This document shows positions 15,287 to 23,421 of a DNA stretch of 26,969 bases, one piece after another. Every line of letters begins with the position of its first letter. The stretch's first letter is position 1. Source of the DNA: Methylophilaceae bacterium UBA7525 (lineage in GTDB: Bacteria > Pseudomonadota > Gammaproteobacteria > Burkholderiales > Methylophilaceae); contig DLMX01000103.1 of the NCBI GenBank assembly GCA_002479405.1, forward strand, positions 1-26,969, in the 5' to 3' direction. The notes beneath the pieces were generated by a model. The model saw only the letters and a list, made by a program, of their open reading frames with translations, did not search any database and was not told where the DNA came from. The translations under genes and the position numbers were made by a program.

Positions 15287-16299
15287 AATGTGTACCCGAC
15301 CTGCGGCTGGTTTTTCTCGATCCTGTCCAGCAGTCTCAGCAAGGGCCTGAGCTCGACATACCTGGCACAAGCCCGACGCAGATAATCCATCACCAGCGGC
15401 ATGTCCTTCAGATAGCCATCCTTGCCATCGCGATGGTAGAGCCGGGCGAAAATGCCGAGAATCTTGATATGGCGCTGCACCCCCATCCACTCGAAATCAC
15501 GATAGAAGTCGGCAAAATCCTGCGGCACCGACAACCCGGCCTGCCTCGCCGCCTGCCAGTAGCGCACCGTCCAGTCGAGCACACGCTCCTCATCCCAGGC
15601 GATATAGGCATCCTTGAACAGGGAAACCAGATCGTAGGTGATGGGGCCGTAGACCGCATCCTGAAAATCCAGCACACCGGGATTACTGTGCTCGCCACCG
15701 CGGCAAACCATCAAATTGCGTGAATGGTAATCGCGATGCACATAAACCTGCGTCTGCGCCAGGATATTGCGATTCAATTCGGCAAAGGCATGCTGCAATA
15801 TCTGCTGGTCCACATCGGCAAGCGTAATGGCGAGATGTCTGGCAACATACCAGTCCGGAAACAACTGCATCTCCCTCGTCAGCAATGCCTCGTCATAAGG
15901 TGCAAAAACTCCCGGACGACTGGCCATCTGCATCTTGATCAGCGCCGCGATAGCATCCCGGTAGAGTTCATCGGCTGTCGCTTCGTTGAGCGCGCTCAAA
16001 TAAGTCTCATCACCCAAATCACTGAGCAGCAAAAAACCCTGCTCAAGGTCTTGAGCCAGTATGCAAGGTACATTCAGGCCCGCGTCCAGCAATATCTCGG
16101 CAGCATGCACAAACGGACGGCAATCCTCCTGCGGCGGTGGCGCGTCCATTGCAATCAGGGTTCGATCAGGCAGATGGACGCGAAAATAGCGCCGGAAGCT
16201 GGCATCGGCAGAAGCGGTAGTCAGACTAAAGTCTTCTTTCGGCAGTGCCTGATGCAACCAATGCTGCAATGCCGCTTTTCTATCTGTTGTTTGCAACAT
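15283..16299 (-). CDS. amgK: N-acetylmuramate/N-acetylglucosamine anomeric kinase
   Basis: Phosphorylates MurNAc and GlcNAc at C1, supplying MurU. It is a ~338-residue aminoglycoside-phosphotransferase-fold kinase. Ala-Asp-Ala-Ser-Phe-Arg-Arg-Tyr-Phe-Arg lies in the N-lobe, the catalytic loop is Val-His-Arg-Asp-Tyr-His-Ser-Arg-Asn-Leu, and the metal-binding segment is Leu-Asp-Phe-Gln-Asp-Ala. Assignment as AmgK rests on the adjacent murU and on lptD-surA divergently next door, an arrangement known in pseudomonads. The start is uncertain: ATG 16299 fits the family N-terminus, and a TTG at 16317 is also possible. It is the first gene of a six-gene minus-strand operon. Confidence 0.88.
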   Translation of the reverse strand: MLQTTDRKAALQHWLHQALPKEDFSLTTASADASFRRYFRVHLPDRTLIAMDAPPPQEDCRPFVHAAEILLDAGLNVPCILAQDLEQGFLLLSDLGDETYLSALNEATADELYRDAIAALIKMQMASRPGVFAPYDEALLTREMQLFPDWYVARHLAITLADVDQQILQHAFAELNRNILAQTQVYVHRDYHSRNLMVCRGGEHSNPGVLDFQDAVYGPITYDLVSLFKDAYIAWDEERVLDWTVRYWQAARQAGLSVPQDFADFYRDFEWMGVQRHIKILGIFARLYHRDGKDGYLKDMPLVMDYLRRACARYVELRPLLRLLDRIEKNQPQVGYTF

Positions 16300-16317
16300 G
16301 CAATGTTCGACTTTCAA

Positions 16318-16441
16318 AATCTCAAATTATTGATGTTTCGGCATGGAACTGATGCCGGCACGTATTTATGGATTGCCTAAAGACGCGATTTGTGCGATTT
16401 TATCACTGACAAAAAATCCTAGCTCCCCATCTCGTAAAACA
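16318..16441. promoter_or_regulatory. Divergent amgK / lptD intergenic region
   Basis: These 124 bp must hold promoters for both operons. A small inverted repeat CGGCAT-ggaactg-ATGCCG lies at 16339-16357. TTGCCT near 16374 is a possible -35 for lptD, but no good -10 stands at the right distance, so I do not call precise hexamers. Confidence 0.45.
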
Positions 16442-19222
16442 ATGCTCAAAACCAATCTTATCGCGCTCGCCGCTGTCCTGATGCTAGTGGCGAATGCATC
16501 ACTGTTCGCGATGGATATGCGGCAAGATGGTGTGGTAACTTCTACAATGATGATGCAGTTACGGCCGGGCGTCACCAAGGCCCAGGTGCTGGCCATCATG
16601 GGCAAGCCGTTGACGGAAAACGAGAATCAGGTTGACCGCTGGGACTATACCTATCAAAAATGGCATGAAGGCCAGCTCATCGAGCAACGCCGGGTAACAC
16701 TGGAATTCGAGAATAACACGCTGAACCGGATTCAGAGCGAACTGATTCCCGCTGATCACACCGCCACTTCAGAACAGCCGCCATCCCATACCGCATTGTC
16801 TGCAGACCGCAGCCCCAGCCTCAAACTGGAGCACCGTCTGCAACTGCCGTATGTGCCGGACGAAACAACGGAGGAAACACAGCCCGAACCCGGCACCATA
16901 GTCGTCGAAGGCGACAAAATGGATTTTTACCTGGAACGCAAAATGCGCTCATTCGGCAACGCCTCGATCAAGAAGGAAGGCCAGTCCATTTACGGGGACA
17001 AGATTGAATACGATATTCTGAATGATGAGTTGCATGTGGTCGGCAATACTCGTATTGAGTTTGACGGACTCAAGGTTTGGGGCCCGGAGCTCAGGATGCA
17101 TCTATACGACACGGTAGGCGAAATGCAACAGCCATCATTCGAACTGGAAACCCGGATGATTGCTATCCCGCAAATCAGCACCGCAAGCACCAGCAATTTA
17201 CTCGACCGGAATTTTCTGGACGAAGATCGGTTGTCGTCTGGCAACGTTAACGATCTGCTCTCAGATGAAATCGAAAATCTAGCAACTCATGAATCGACTT
17301 CAAGAAAGGAGCAGACAAAATCAAGAGGTGATGCAAAAGTTGCACTCTTTGAAGGGGAACACAAAAAAGTACTCAAGTCCGCACGTTACACCACCTGCGA
17401 AGTAGATCAGGATGACTGGTACATCAAGGCCAGCGATCTTGAGATCGACACTTACACCAAAAGGGCAACCGCATGGAATGCACGGGTCGAGTTCATGGGT
17501 ACGCCTATACTCTATACTCCATGGATAGATTTTTCCTATTTGAACCAGCGAAAATCCGGCTTTCTGTCGCCGACCATCGGCACCACAAGCCGCAGCGGTT
17601 TTGAGGTTCAGGTTCCGTATTACTGGAACATCGCGCCCGAGATGGACGCCACCTTGGGCGTTCGTGCGCTAAGTAAACGCGGAGTCCAGTTGCAGGGCGA
17701 ACTCCGTTATCTCGATGAAAGCTTTTCCGGCGTCAACAACGCAGAATACCTCCCATCCGACAGCATCAGTGGGGAGGACAGGTATTACGTAAACCTAACG
17801 CACCGACATAGCTTGGGTAATGGCTGGTCAGCAGGCTACAACTATGAAAAAGTCTCGGATGATGAATACTTTTCCGAGCTCGACACACGCATCACTGCCA
17901 CCAGTCGCGTCAATCTTCTGCAACGCGCCTATCTCAACTACAGGGATGAAGTCTGGAATTTCAGAGGTCTGGTGCAAAGATATCAAACCCTGAACGACTC
18001 CATCGGACCATATAAAAAGCTGCCTGAACTGACCCTGACCGGAGACAAGGACTGGGACCTGATTAGAACGGACCTCTATACCCAGTGGGTCAGTTTCGAT
18101 CGCAACAGAGACAGGGATGCGCCAACCATCACCCGACGCGATGTCACCGGCAACCGCTTTACCCTGAACCCAAGCGTCAGTGTGCCGTTCGAAAGGCCAT
18201 ACGGCTACATCACGCCCAAGTTCGGCGTGCATTACACCAGCTATGATCTGGATAACGAAAACTTTATAGATGGCGGCATCCCCGGCAGCTATGATGCGCA
18301 GGATCGCACCCTGCCCATCTTCAGCCTGGACAGCGGCCTCTACTTCGATCGCGACGTCAGGGTGGTCAACAATCGCTATACACAGACACTGGAACCCCGG
18401 CTGTTTTACGTCTATATCCCGTACAAGGATCAATCCATGTACCCGGTATTTGATACCAGCGAAGGCGATCTCAACCTCGGCTCGCTGTTTCTGGAAAACC
18501 AGTTCAGGGGCAATGACCGCGTAAATGATGCCAACCAGATCAGTCTGGCACTGACCACTCGCATGATCGACGCCAACACCGGCCAGCAACGTCTCGCTGC
18601 CATGATCGGTCAGCGCTTCTATTTCTCTGACCAGAAAGTTGCCCTGTCACCTGACACTCCACCAAGAACCGACAACAGCTCCGACATCGTCGCAGCCGTC
18701 ACGGCAAAATTGGTCAACAACTGGAACGTCGATGCCGGCTGGCAGTACAATACCGGCCGCTCCACCACGGTCAAATCCAACATAGGCGCCCGCTATAATC
18801 CGGAACCCGGCAAGGTGCTCAACCTCAGTTACCGCTACAGTGAGGGTGGCCTGCTGAGGCAGTCACTTTGCGATTTCAACGACGAATGCGTTGAAGATCT
18901 GGAGCAGATCAACATTTCCGGGCAGTGGCCGCTGGGTGGCGGCTGGTACAGCATGGGGCGCTGGAATTATTCCATCTCGGAAAATCAGCCGATTGAAGGT
19001 CTGGCCGGTATCGAGTACAACGCCGGTTGCTGGCAGGCGCGTTCTGTCCTGCAACGGGTTTCGACGGCAACGGCCGAGGCAAACTATGCACTCTACTTCC
19101 AACTCGAACTTGGCGGCTTGACCTCAATCGGCTCCAACCCGATGCGATTGCTGGAACGCAGCATCCCCGGCTACAGTCCAAGCGGTGAAATCACCAACAC
19201 TTACGATCCAATTAATGAGTAA
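16442..19222 (+). CDS. lptD: LPS-assembly protein LptD with an N-terminal BamE (SmpA/OmlA)-like domain
   Basis: The outer-membrane translocon that inserts LPS into the outer leaflet. The start is ATG 16442 (Met-Leu-Lys-Thr-Asn-Leu), giving a signal peptide of ~23 residues and a 926-residue protein. Residues ~28-103 read as a BamE/SmpA-OmlA domain: Leu-Arg-Pro-Gly-Val-Thr-Lys-Ala-Gln-Val, Met-Gly-Lys-Pro-Leu, Asp-Arg-Trp-Asp-Tyr, and Glu-Gln-Arg-Arg-Val-Thr-Leu-Glu-Phe-Glu. There is no lipobox Cys. A Pro/Thr/Glu-rich linker (~104-150) leads to the OstA jellyroll (~151-320) and then the beta-barrel with Thr-Pro-Trp-Ile-Asp-Phe-Ser-Tyr and Gln-Arg-Lys-Ser-Gly-Phe. A Ser/Asp/Glu-rich stretch at ~240-296 looks like an insertion. 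Cysteines are Cys319, Cys810, Cys816 and Cys863; a Cys319-Cys863 bond would match E. coli Cys173-Cys725. surA follows 6 nt later. Confidence 0.93.
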   Translation: MLKTNLIALAAVLMLVANASLFAMDMRQDGVVTSTMMMQLRPGVTKAQVLAIMGKPLTENENQVDRWDYTYQKWHEGQLIEQRRVTLEFENNTLNRIQSELIPADHTATSEQPPSHTALSADRSPSLKLEHRLQLPYVPDETTEETQPEPGTIVVEGDKMDFYLERKMRSFGNASIKKEGQSIYGDKIEYDILNDELHVVGNTRIEFDGLKVWGPELRMHLYDTVGEMQQPSFELETRMIAIPQISTASTSNLLDRNFLDEDRLSSGNVNDLLSDEIENLATHESTSRKEQTKSRGDAKVALFEGEHKKVLKSARYTTCEVDQDDWYIKASDLEIDTYTKRATAWNARVEFMGTPILYTPWIDFSYLNQRKSGFLSPTIGTTSRSGFEVQVPYYWNIAPEMDATLGVRALSKRGVQLQGELRYLDESFSGVNNAEYLPSDSISGEDRYYVNLTHRHSLGNGWSAGYNYEKVSDDEYFSELDTRITATSRVNLLQRAYLNYRDEVWNFRGLVQRYQTLNDSIGPYKKLPELTLTGDKDWDLIRTDLYTQWVSFDRNRDRDAPTITRRDVTGNRFTLNPSVSVPFERPYGYITPKFGVHYTSYDLDNENFIDGGIPGSYDAQDRTLPIFSLDSGLYFDRDVRVVNNRYTQTLEPRLFYVYIPYKDQSMYPVFDTSEGDLNLGSLFLENQFRGNDRVNDANQISLALTTRMIDANTGQQRLAAMIGQRFYFSDQKVALSPDTPPRTDNSSDIVAAVTAKLVNNWNVDAGWQYNTGRSTTVKSNIGARYNPEPGKVLNLSYRYSEGGLLRQSLCDFNDECVEDLEQINISGQWPLGGGWYSMGRWNYSISENQPIEGLAGIEYNAGCWQARSVLQRVSTATAEANYALYFQLELGGLTSIGSNPMRLLERSIPGYSPSGEITNTYDPINE

Positions 19223-19228
19223 TTTTCC

Positions 19229-20545
19229 ATGAAGCTATCCTTGTTCCGTTTCATCCTTCTCCTTTGCCTAGTCAGCTCCAGCCTGAATGCCAACCTGGCT
19301 CGGGCAGAAGACGGCGAGATCAGAAAAATCGACCGTATTGTGGCCGTTGTCGACCAGGTTGTTATTACAGAGAACGAGCTGATCGACCGCATACAGACGG
19401 TGCGCGGCCAACTGGAAAAGCAGGGCGGCAACATGCCGCCGACAGATGTGCTGCAAAAGCAGATTCTGGAGCGCCTGATCAATGACCGGCTATTGCTGCA
19501 ATATGCCGCGCAGACTGGTGTACGTGTCGACGATACGCAACTCGACAAGACCGTGGAGCGCATCGCCGAACAAAACAGGCTGAGCGTTCCGGAGTTTCGT
19601 GCCGCACTCGAACAGGAGGGCATCAGCTATCGCAAATTCCGTGAAGACATCCGCAACGAAATCATCATCGCCAGACTGCGCGAGCGCGAAGTGGAAAATC
19701 GGGTCAATGTCACCGAAGCGGAGATCGATAATTTCCTGACCACGCAATCCGCACGCGGTGATATCCAGGATGAATTCGAGATTTCCCATATTCTGATCCG
19801 AACACCGGAGGAAGGCTCGCCGGAGGAACTTCAGAAACTGCGCGAAAAAGCCGAACATGCATTGAAACAGCTTCAGGATGGCGCCAACTTTGCAGAAGTG
19901 TCAGCCAGCTTCTCGGATGCGCCGAATGCACTGGAGGGCGGCAATCTCGGCTGGAAAACCTCGACCCAGATCCCCGAACTATTCAATGAAGCGCTCAAAC
20001 CACTGCAACCGGGTGAGTTGAGCCAGATACTGCGCAGTCCTAACGGCTTCCATATCCTCAAGATGACGGACAGGCGCGGCGGAACTTCCCCTCTGGTCGT
20101 TGAGCAGACCAGGCTGCGCCATATTCTGGTCAAGCTGAGCGAGATCGTCTCCGAAAGTGATGCCCAGCAAAGAATGCTCATGATCAAGGAACGCCTGGAC
20201 AATGGCGGCGATTTTGCCGAACTCGCACGACAATATTCGGAAGACGCTTCCGCCAACAGCGGTGGCGACCTGGGCTGGGTCAATCCTGGCGACACCGTGC
20301 CGCAATTCGAACAGGCCATGAACCAGCTGGCACCCGGTGAGATCAGCGAACCGGTACGTACACCGTTCGGCTACCATATCATCCAGGTACAGGAACGCCG
20401 CAAACAAGACATGACGCAGGAAGCTGCCAGATTCAAGGCGCGTCAGGAAATCCGTGCGCGCAAGGCAGAAGAAGCCTACGCCGACTGGGTGCGTGAACTG
20501 CGTGACCGCGCCTATGTCGAGTTGCATCTGGAAGACAAGTATTAA
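19229..20545 (+). CDS. surA: Periplasmic chaperone and peptidyl-prolyl isomerase SurA
   Basis: Escorts outer-membrane beta-barrels, including LptD, to the Bam complex. The 438-residue precursor has a signal peptide (Met-Lys-Leu-Ser-Leu-Phe-Arg ... Leu-Ala-Arg-Ala, ~26 residues). The N-terminal chaperone domain (~30-165) includes Asp-Arg-Ile-Val-Ala-Val-Val-Asp and Ile-Leu-Glu-Arg-Leu-Ile. Parvulin domain 1 spans ~183-285 (Ile-Ser-His-Ile-Leu-Ile; Gly-Phe-His-Ile-Leu-Lys), parvulin domain 2 spans ~295-395 (Arg-His-Ile-Leu-Val; Gly-Tyr-His-Ile-Ile), and a C-terminal helix follows. The ATG lies 6 nt after lptD, without a strong ribosome binding site, so coupled translation is likely. Confidence 0.97.
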   Translation: MKLSLFRFILLLCLVSSSLNANLARAEDGEIRKIDRIVAVVDQVVITENELIDRIQTVRGQLEKQGGNMPPTDVLQKQILERLINDRLLLQYAAQTGVRVDDTQLDKTVERIAEQNRLSVPEFRAALEQEGISYRKFREDIRNEIIIARLREREVENRVNVTEAEIDNFLTTQSARGDIQDEFEISHILIRTPEEGSPEELQKLREKAEHALKQLQDGANFAEVSASFSDAPNALEGGNLGWKTSTQIPELFNEALKPLQPGELSQILRSPNGFHILKMTDRRGGTSPLVVEQTRLRHILVKLSEIVSESDAQQRMLMIKERLDNGGDFAELARQYSEDASANSGGDLGWVNPGDTVPQFEQAMNQLAPGEISEPVRTPFGYHIIQVQERRKQDMTQEAARFKARQEIRARKAEEAYADWVRELRDRAYVELHLEDKY

Positions 20546-20575
20546 ACCGGCCGTCACAGGAAGCAGACCCATCCC

Positions 20576-21571
20576 TTGAACAACGCCCTCCCCCGCATCG
20601 CGCTCACTGCAGGAGAACCGGCCGGTATAGGCCCTGATCTTTGCGTCATGCTGGCGCATCGTCCCATACAGGCTGAAATCATCGTCATTGCCGATGAGAT
20701 CATGCTACAGCAGCGTGCAAAGGCACTCGGTCTGGATTTGCAGATCAAACGCTCCCAGGGGTCGATTCACCAGGGCAACGGCACCCTGCAAGTATTGCAC
20801 CAGGCCACATCGCAAATAGTAATCCCCGGCAAACTGAATTGTGCCAACAGCCAGTATGTGCTCGACACACTAAGCACCGCACTGGAAGGCTGCCTGCATG
20901 GCCGCTTTGATGCCATGGTCACCGCACCGGTGCATAAAGGCATCATCAACCAGGCAAAAATCCCGTTCACCGGACACACGGAATTTCTCGCAGAACACAC
21001 CAAGACCGAACAGGTGGTCATGATGCTGGTCGGCGGCGGACTCAGAGTCGCGCTGGCTACTACCCACCTGCCTTTGAAAGATGTGAGCCAGGCTATTACC
21101 AAAGAAAGTCTGGAAACCACCATCCGCATACTGCATCATGACCTTGTGCAGAAATTCGGTATAGCCGGACCACGCATCCTGGTGGCAGGCCTCAACCCAC
21201 ATGCCGGCGAAGACGGTTATCTTGGCATGGAAGAAATAAGGGTCATCACCCCTGTACTGGAAAAATTAAGGCTGGAAGGCATGAACCTGATCGGACCGCT
21301 GCCTGCGGATACCTTGTTCACGCCGCGCCACCTGCAAGACGCAGACTGCGTACTGGCCATGTATCACGATCAGGGCCTGCCTGTGCTTAAACATGCCAGC
21401 TTCGGCGGCGGCGTCAACGTCACGCTTGGGCTGCCCATCATCCGCACCTCGGTAGATCACGGCACGGCGCTGCATCTGGCCGGCAAGGGCAATATCGAGA
21501 TAGGCAGCCTGCTTGCCGCCATCGAGCTCGCCATCGAACTCACGCATAAAGCTTCCAGCAAACACCAATGA
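20576..21571 (+). CDS. pdxA: 4-hydroxythreonine-4-phosphate dehydrogenase
   Basis: NAD-dependent oxidation of 4-phosphohydroxy-L-threonine in the DXP-dependent pyridoxal-phosphate pathway. The 331-residue length is standard. Metal-binding histidines appear in Thr-Gly-His-Thr-Glu-Phe-Leu-Ala, Asn-Pro-His-Ala-Gly-Glu-Asp-Gly and Met-Tyr-His-Asp-Gln-Gly. The start is TTG at 20576: no ATG or GTG lies near the conserved N-terminus Pro-Arg-Ile-Ala-Leu-Thr-Ala-Gly-Glu-Pro-Ala-Gly. AGGAAG lies ~12 nt upstream, somewhat far. Translation runs into rsmA with a 4-nt ATGA overlap. Confidence 0.97.
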   Translation: MNNALPRIALTAGEPAGIGPDLCVMLAHRPIQAEIIVIADEIMLQQRAKALGLDLQIKRSQGSIHQGNGTLQVLHQATSQIVIPGKLNCANSQYVLDTLSTALEGCLHGRFDAMVTAPVHKGIINQAKIPFTGHTEFLAEHTKTEQVVMMLVGGGLRVALATTHLPLKDVSQAITKESLETTIRILHHDLVQKFGIAGPRILVAGLNPHAGEDGYLGMEEIRVITPVLEKLRLEGMNLIGPLPADTLFTPRHLQDADCVLAMYHDQGLPVLKHASFGGGVNVTLGLPIIRTSVDHGTALHLAGKGNIEIGSLLAAIELAIELTHKASSKHQ

Positions 21572-22416
21572 GACATATCCCAAAAAAACGCTTCGGCCAG
21601 AATTTTCTGACCGACCGCGCCATCATCAACAGCCTGATCGAGGCCATCAATCCGCAATCAGATGACCTCATGGTGGAAATCGGGCCGGGGCTGGGGGCAA
21701 TGACGCAGCCATTGCTGGCAAGGTTGAAACACCTGCATGTAGTCGAACTGGACCGGGATATCGTCAGCTGGATGCAAAGCCACTACCCGGCTGAGAAGAT
21801 CAGCATCCACAATATAGACGCGCTGAAATTCGATTTTGGCAGTCTGATGGAACCCGCTGGAAATACGGAGACGGCAAGCAAGGGGCAAGAAACCGGCAAA
21901 AACGCAAGTGGCTCCGGTTTACAACGGATCAGGGTTGTCGGCAACCTGCCATACAACATCTCGACTCCCATCCTGTTTCACCTGCTCGATAATGTCGATG
22001 CCATTACCGACATGCACTTCATGCTACAGAAGGAAGTCGTCGAGCGCATGGTCGCTGCCCCATCCACGCCTGCATACGGACGCCTGTCGGTCATGCTGCA
22101 ATACCGTCTGCAAATGGAATACCTGCTGACCGTGCCGCCGGAGGCGTTCGACCCGCCGCCAAAAGTCGAATCGGCATTCGTCCGCGCGGTGCCCTATGCC
22201 AAGCCACCATACCCGGCCGCGGATGAAACCTTGTTCGCAAGTGTCGTGCAATCGGCATTCGGTCAACGGCGCAAGACCTTACGCAACACGCTCAAGGGCT
22301 TGCTCGATGATGCCGGATTCACCGCACTCGGACTGGATTCGCAATTACGTGCGGAAAACCTTCCCGTTCCGGCATTTGTCGACATCGCCAACTACCTGTC
22401 ACGCCGAAGCGCCTGA
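21568..22416 (+). CDS. rsmA: 16S rRNA dimethyladenosine transferase
   Basis: Dimethylates A1518 and A1519 of 16S rRNA using SAM. The 282-residue protein begins with Lys-Lys-Arg-Phe-Gly-Gln-Asn-Phe-Leu-Thr-Asp, then has SAM motif Glu-Ile-Gly-Pro-Gly-Leu-Gly-Ala-Met-Thr and catalytic Asn-Leu-Pro-Tyr-Asn-Ile-Ser. It is slightly longer than usual because of a Gly/Ser/Thr/Lys-rich stretch at ~94-114 just before motif IV. The ATG overlaps the pdxA stop. Also known as ksgA; mutational loss confers kasugamycin resistance in E. coli. Confidence 0.97.
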   Translation: MRHIPKKRFGQNFLTDRAIINSLIEAINPQSDDLMVEIGPGLGAMTQPLLARLKHLHVVELDRDIVSWMQSHYPAEKISIHNIDALKFDFGSLMEPAGNTETASKGQETGKNASGSGLQRIRVVGNLPYNISTPILFHLLDNVDAITDMHFMLQKEVVERMVAAPSTPAYGRLSVMLQYRLQMEYLLTVPPEAFDPPPKVESAFVRAVPYAKPPYPAADETLFASVVQSAFGQRRKTLRNTLKGLLDDAGFTALGLDSQLRAENLPVPAFVDIANYLSRRSA

Positions 22417-22429
22417 TACCAGCCTCGCC

Positions 22430-22438
22430 TGATATAAT
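22430..22438 (+). promoter_or_regulatory. Extended -10 promoter element for adk
   Basis: TGATATAAT is a perfect TGN-TATAAT extended -10 located in the 49-bp rsmA-adk gap. No good -35 is seen, as expected for extended -10 promoters. Transcription would start near 22445, about 20 nt before the adk ATG. Confidence 0.65.
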
Positions 22439-22465
22439 CCTCCCCTTCAGAAGGGAGAGCTTTAT

Positions 22466-23116
22466 ATGAGACTCATACTATTAGGCGCACCAGGGGCCGG
22501 CAAAGGCACCCAGGCCACATACATCAAAGAAAAATTCAACATTCCGCAGATCTCCACCGGCGACATGCTGCGTGCGGCTGTCAAGGCTGGCACTACTCTT
22601 GGCCTGGAAGCCAAGAAATTCATGGACGCAGGCGGCCTGGTACCGGATGAAGTCATCATCGGCATGATCAAGGAGCGTATCAAGGATGCAGACTGCAAGG
22701 ACGGTTTTCTGTTCGATGGCTTCCCGCGCACCATTCCGCAGGCCGAAGCCATGAAACAGGCTGGCGTCGACATCGACTATGTCGTTGAAATCGACGTACC
22801 GGATGAAGAAATTATCAAGCGCATGAGTGGCCGCCGCATGCATCTCGCCTCCGGCCGCACTTATCACGTCGTATTCAACCCGCCAAAAGTTGCGGGCAAG
22901 GATGACGTGACCGGCGAAGACCTGGTGCAGCGCGATGATGACAAGGAGGAAACCGTCATGAAGCGTCTGGAGGTGTATCACAGCCAGACCAAACCGCTGG
23001 TCAGCTATTATTCCGATTGGGCAAAAAGTAGCGAAAAAGCGCCCAAATACGTCAGAATTGCCGGCATAGGCGCAGTCGAAGACATCAAAAAACAGATTTA
23101 TGAAGCCCTCGCCTGA
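22466..23116 (+). CDS. adk: Adenylate kinase
   Basis: Interconverts ATP + AMP and 2 ADP. The 216-residue protein is the long bacterial form. The P-loop is Gly-Ala-Pro-Gly-Ala-Gly-Lys-Gly-Thr at ~7-15, the AMP-binding region has Ile-Ser-Thr-Gly-Asp-Met-Leu-Arg and Asp-Gly-Phe-Pro-Arg-Thr, and the LID (~122-160) lacks the zinc cysteines (Arg-Arg-Met-His-Leu-Ala-Ser-Gly-Arg-Thr-Tyr). ATG follows a strong GGGAG ribosome binding site. It has its own promoter in front and a terminator behind, so it can be expressed apart from the lptD operon. Confidence 0.98.
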   Translation: MRLILLGAPGAGKGTQATYIKEKFNIPQISTGDMLRAAVKAGTTLGLEAKKFMDAGGLVPDEVIIGMIKERIKDADCKDGFLFDGFPRTIPQAEAMKQAGVDIDYVVEIDVPDEEIIKRMSGRRMHLASGRTYHVVFNPPKVAGKDDVTGEDLVQRDDDKEETVMKRLEVYHSQTKPLVSYYSDWAKSSEKAPKYVRIAGIGAVEDIKKQIYEALA

Positions 23117-23141
23117 CCTTTGATTCAGTCAATTCATCCAC

Positions 23142-23166
23142 AAAAAAGCCCGACAAGGGCTTTTTT
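23142..23166 (+). terminator. Rho-independent terminator of adk
   Basis: AAAAAAGCCC-gacaa-GGGCTTTTTT: a 10-bp stem ending in a T-run, 25 bp after the adk stop. Confidence 0.87.
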
Positions 23167-23270
23167 GTTGCCTTGTCTCCCCCTTTAATCATTTTATATG
23201 CACCGGCATCACCACAGATTCCCAATTCCGTTCGATAAAAACCTAACCCGCGGACCGGATTCCCACCCAA

Positions 23271-23332
23271 AGTGGTTATATACAGCCACTTATGCTTGAA
23301 GTTGGTTATATATAGCCATATTTCAATATAAT
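23271..23332 (+). promoter_or_regulatory. Promoter with paired operator-like sites upstream of the PepSY gene
   Basis: AGTGGTTATATACAGCCACT (23271-23290) and GTTGGTTATATATAGCCATA (23301-23320) share a 16-bp core (15 of 16 identical) repeated at exactly 30 bp; each core is itself a near-palindrome. TATAAT follows at 23327-23332, placing the second site over the -35 region and the first one about three helical turns upstream. I infer binding by a dimeric regulator, probably an activator because no good -35 hexamer exists. Confidence 0.6.
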
Positions 23333-23421
23333 CAATAGCTTACGTTTACTTTAAGGCGTCATTGGCTTATAATTCACAACCGAATCCAACCAAATTTCCC
23401 ATCACCAATAAGGAGTTCATC

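Larger units (their letters stand above)
23117..23421. promoter_or_regulatory. adk-PepSY intergenic region
   Basis: This 305-bp stretch contains no supported gene. In order it holds the adk terminator, ~100 bp with no recognisable feature, two near-palindromic sites at 23271-23290 and 23301-23320, a -10 element at 23327-23332, and an ~80-nt leader ending in the AAGGAG ribosome binding site (23410-23415) of the PepSY gene. Confidence 0.7.

Noticed and set aside
17828..18589. A 253-codon minus-strand frame opposite lptD, and others opposite surA, pilB, rsmA and leuS
   Set aside because: Shadow frames: no recognisable motifs, no ribosome binding site, and complete overlap with well-identified genes.
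22443..22455. Hairpin CCCTT-cag-AAGGG in the adk leader
   Set aside because: The predicted transcription start lies within the left arm, so the transcript would not contain the whole stem.
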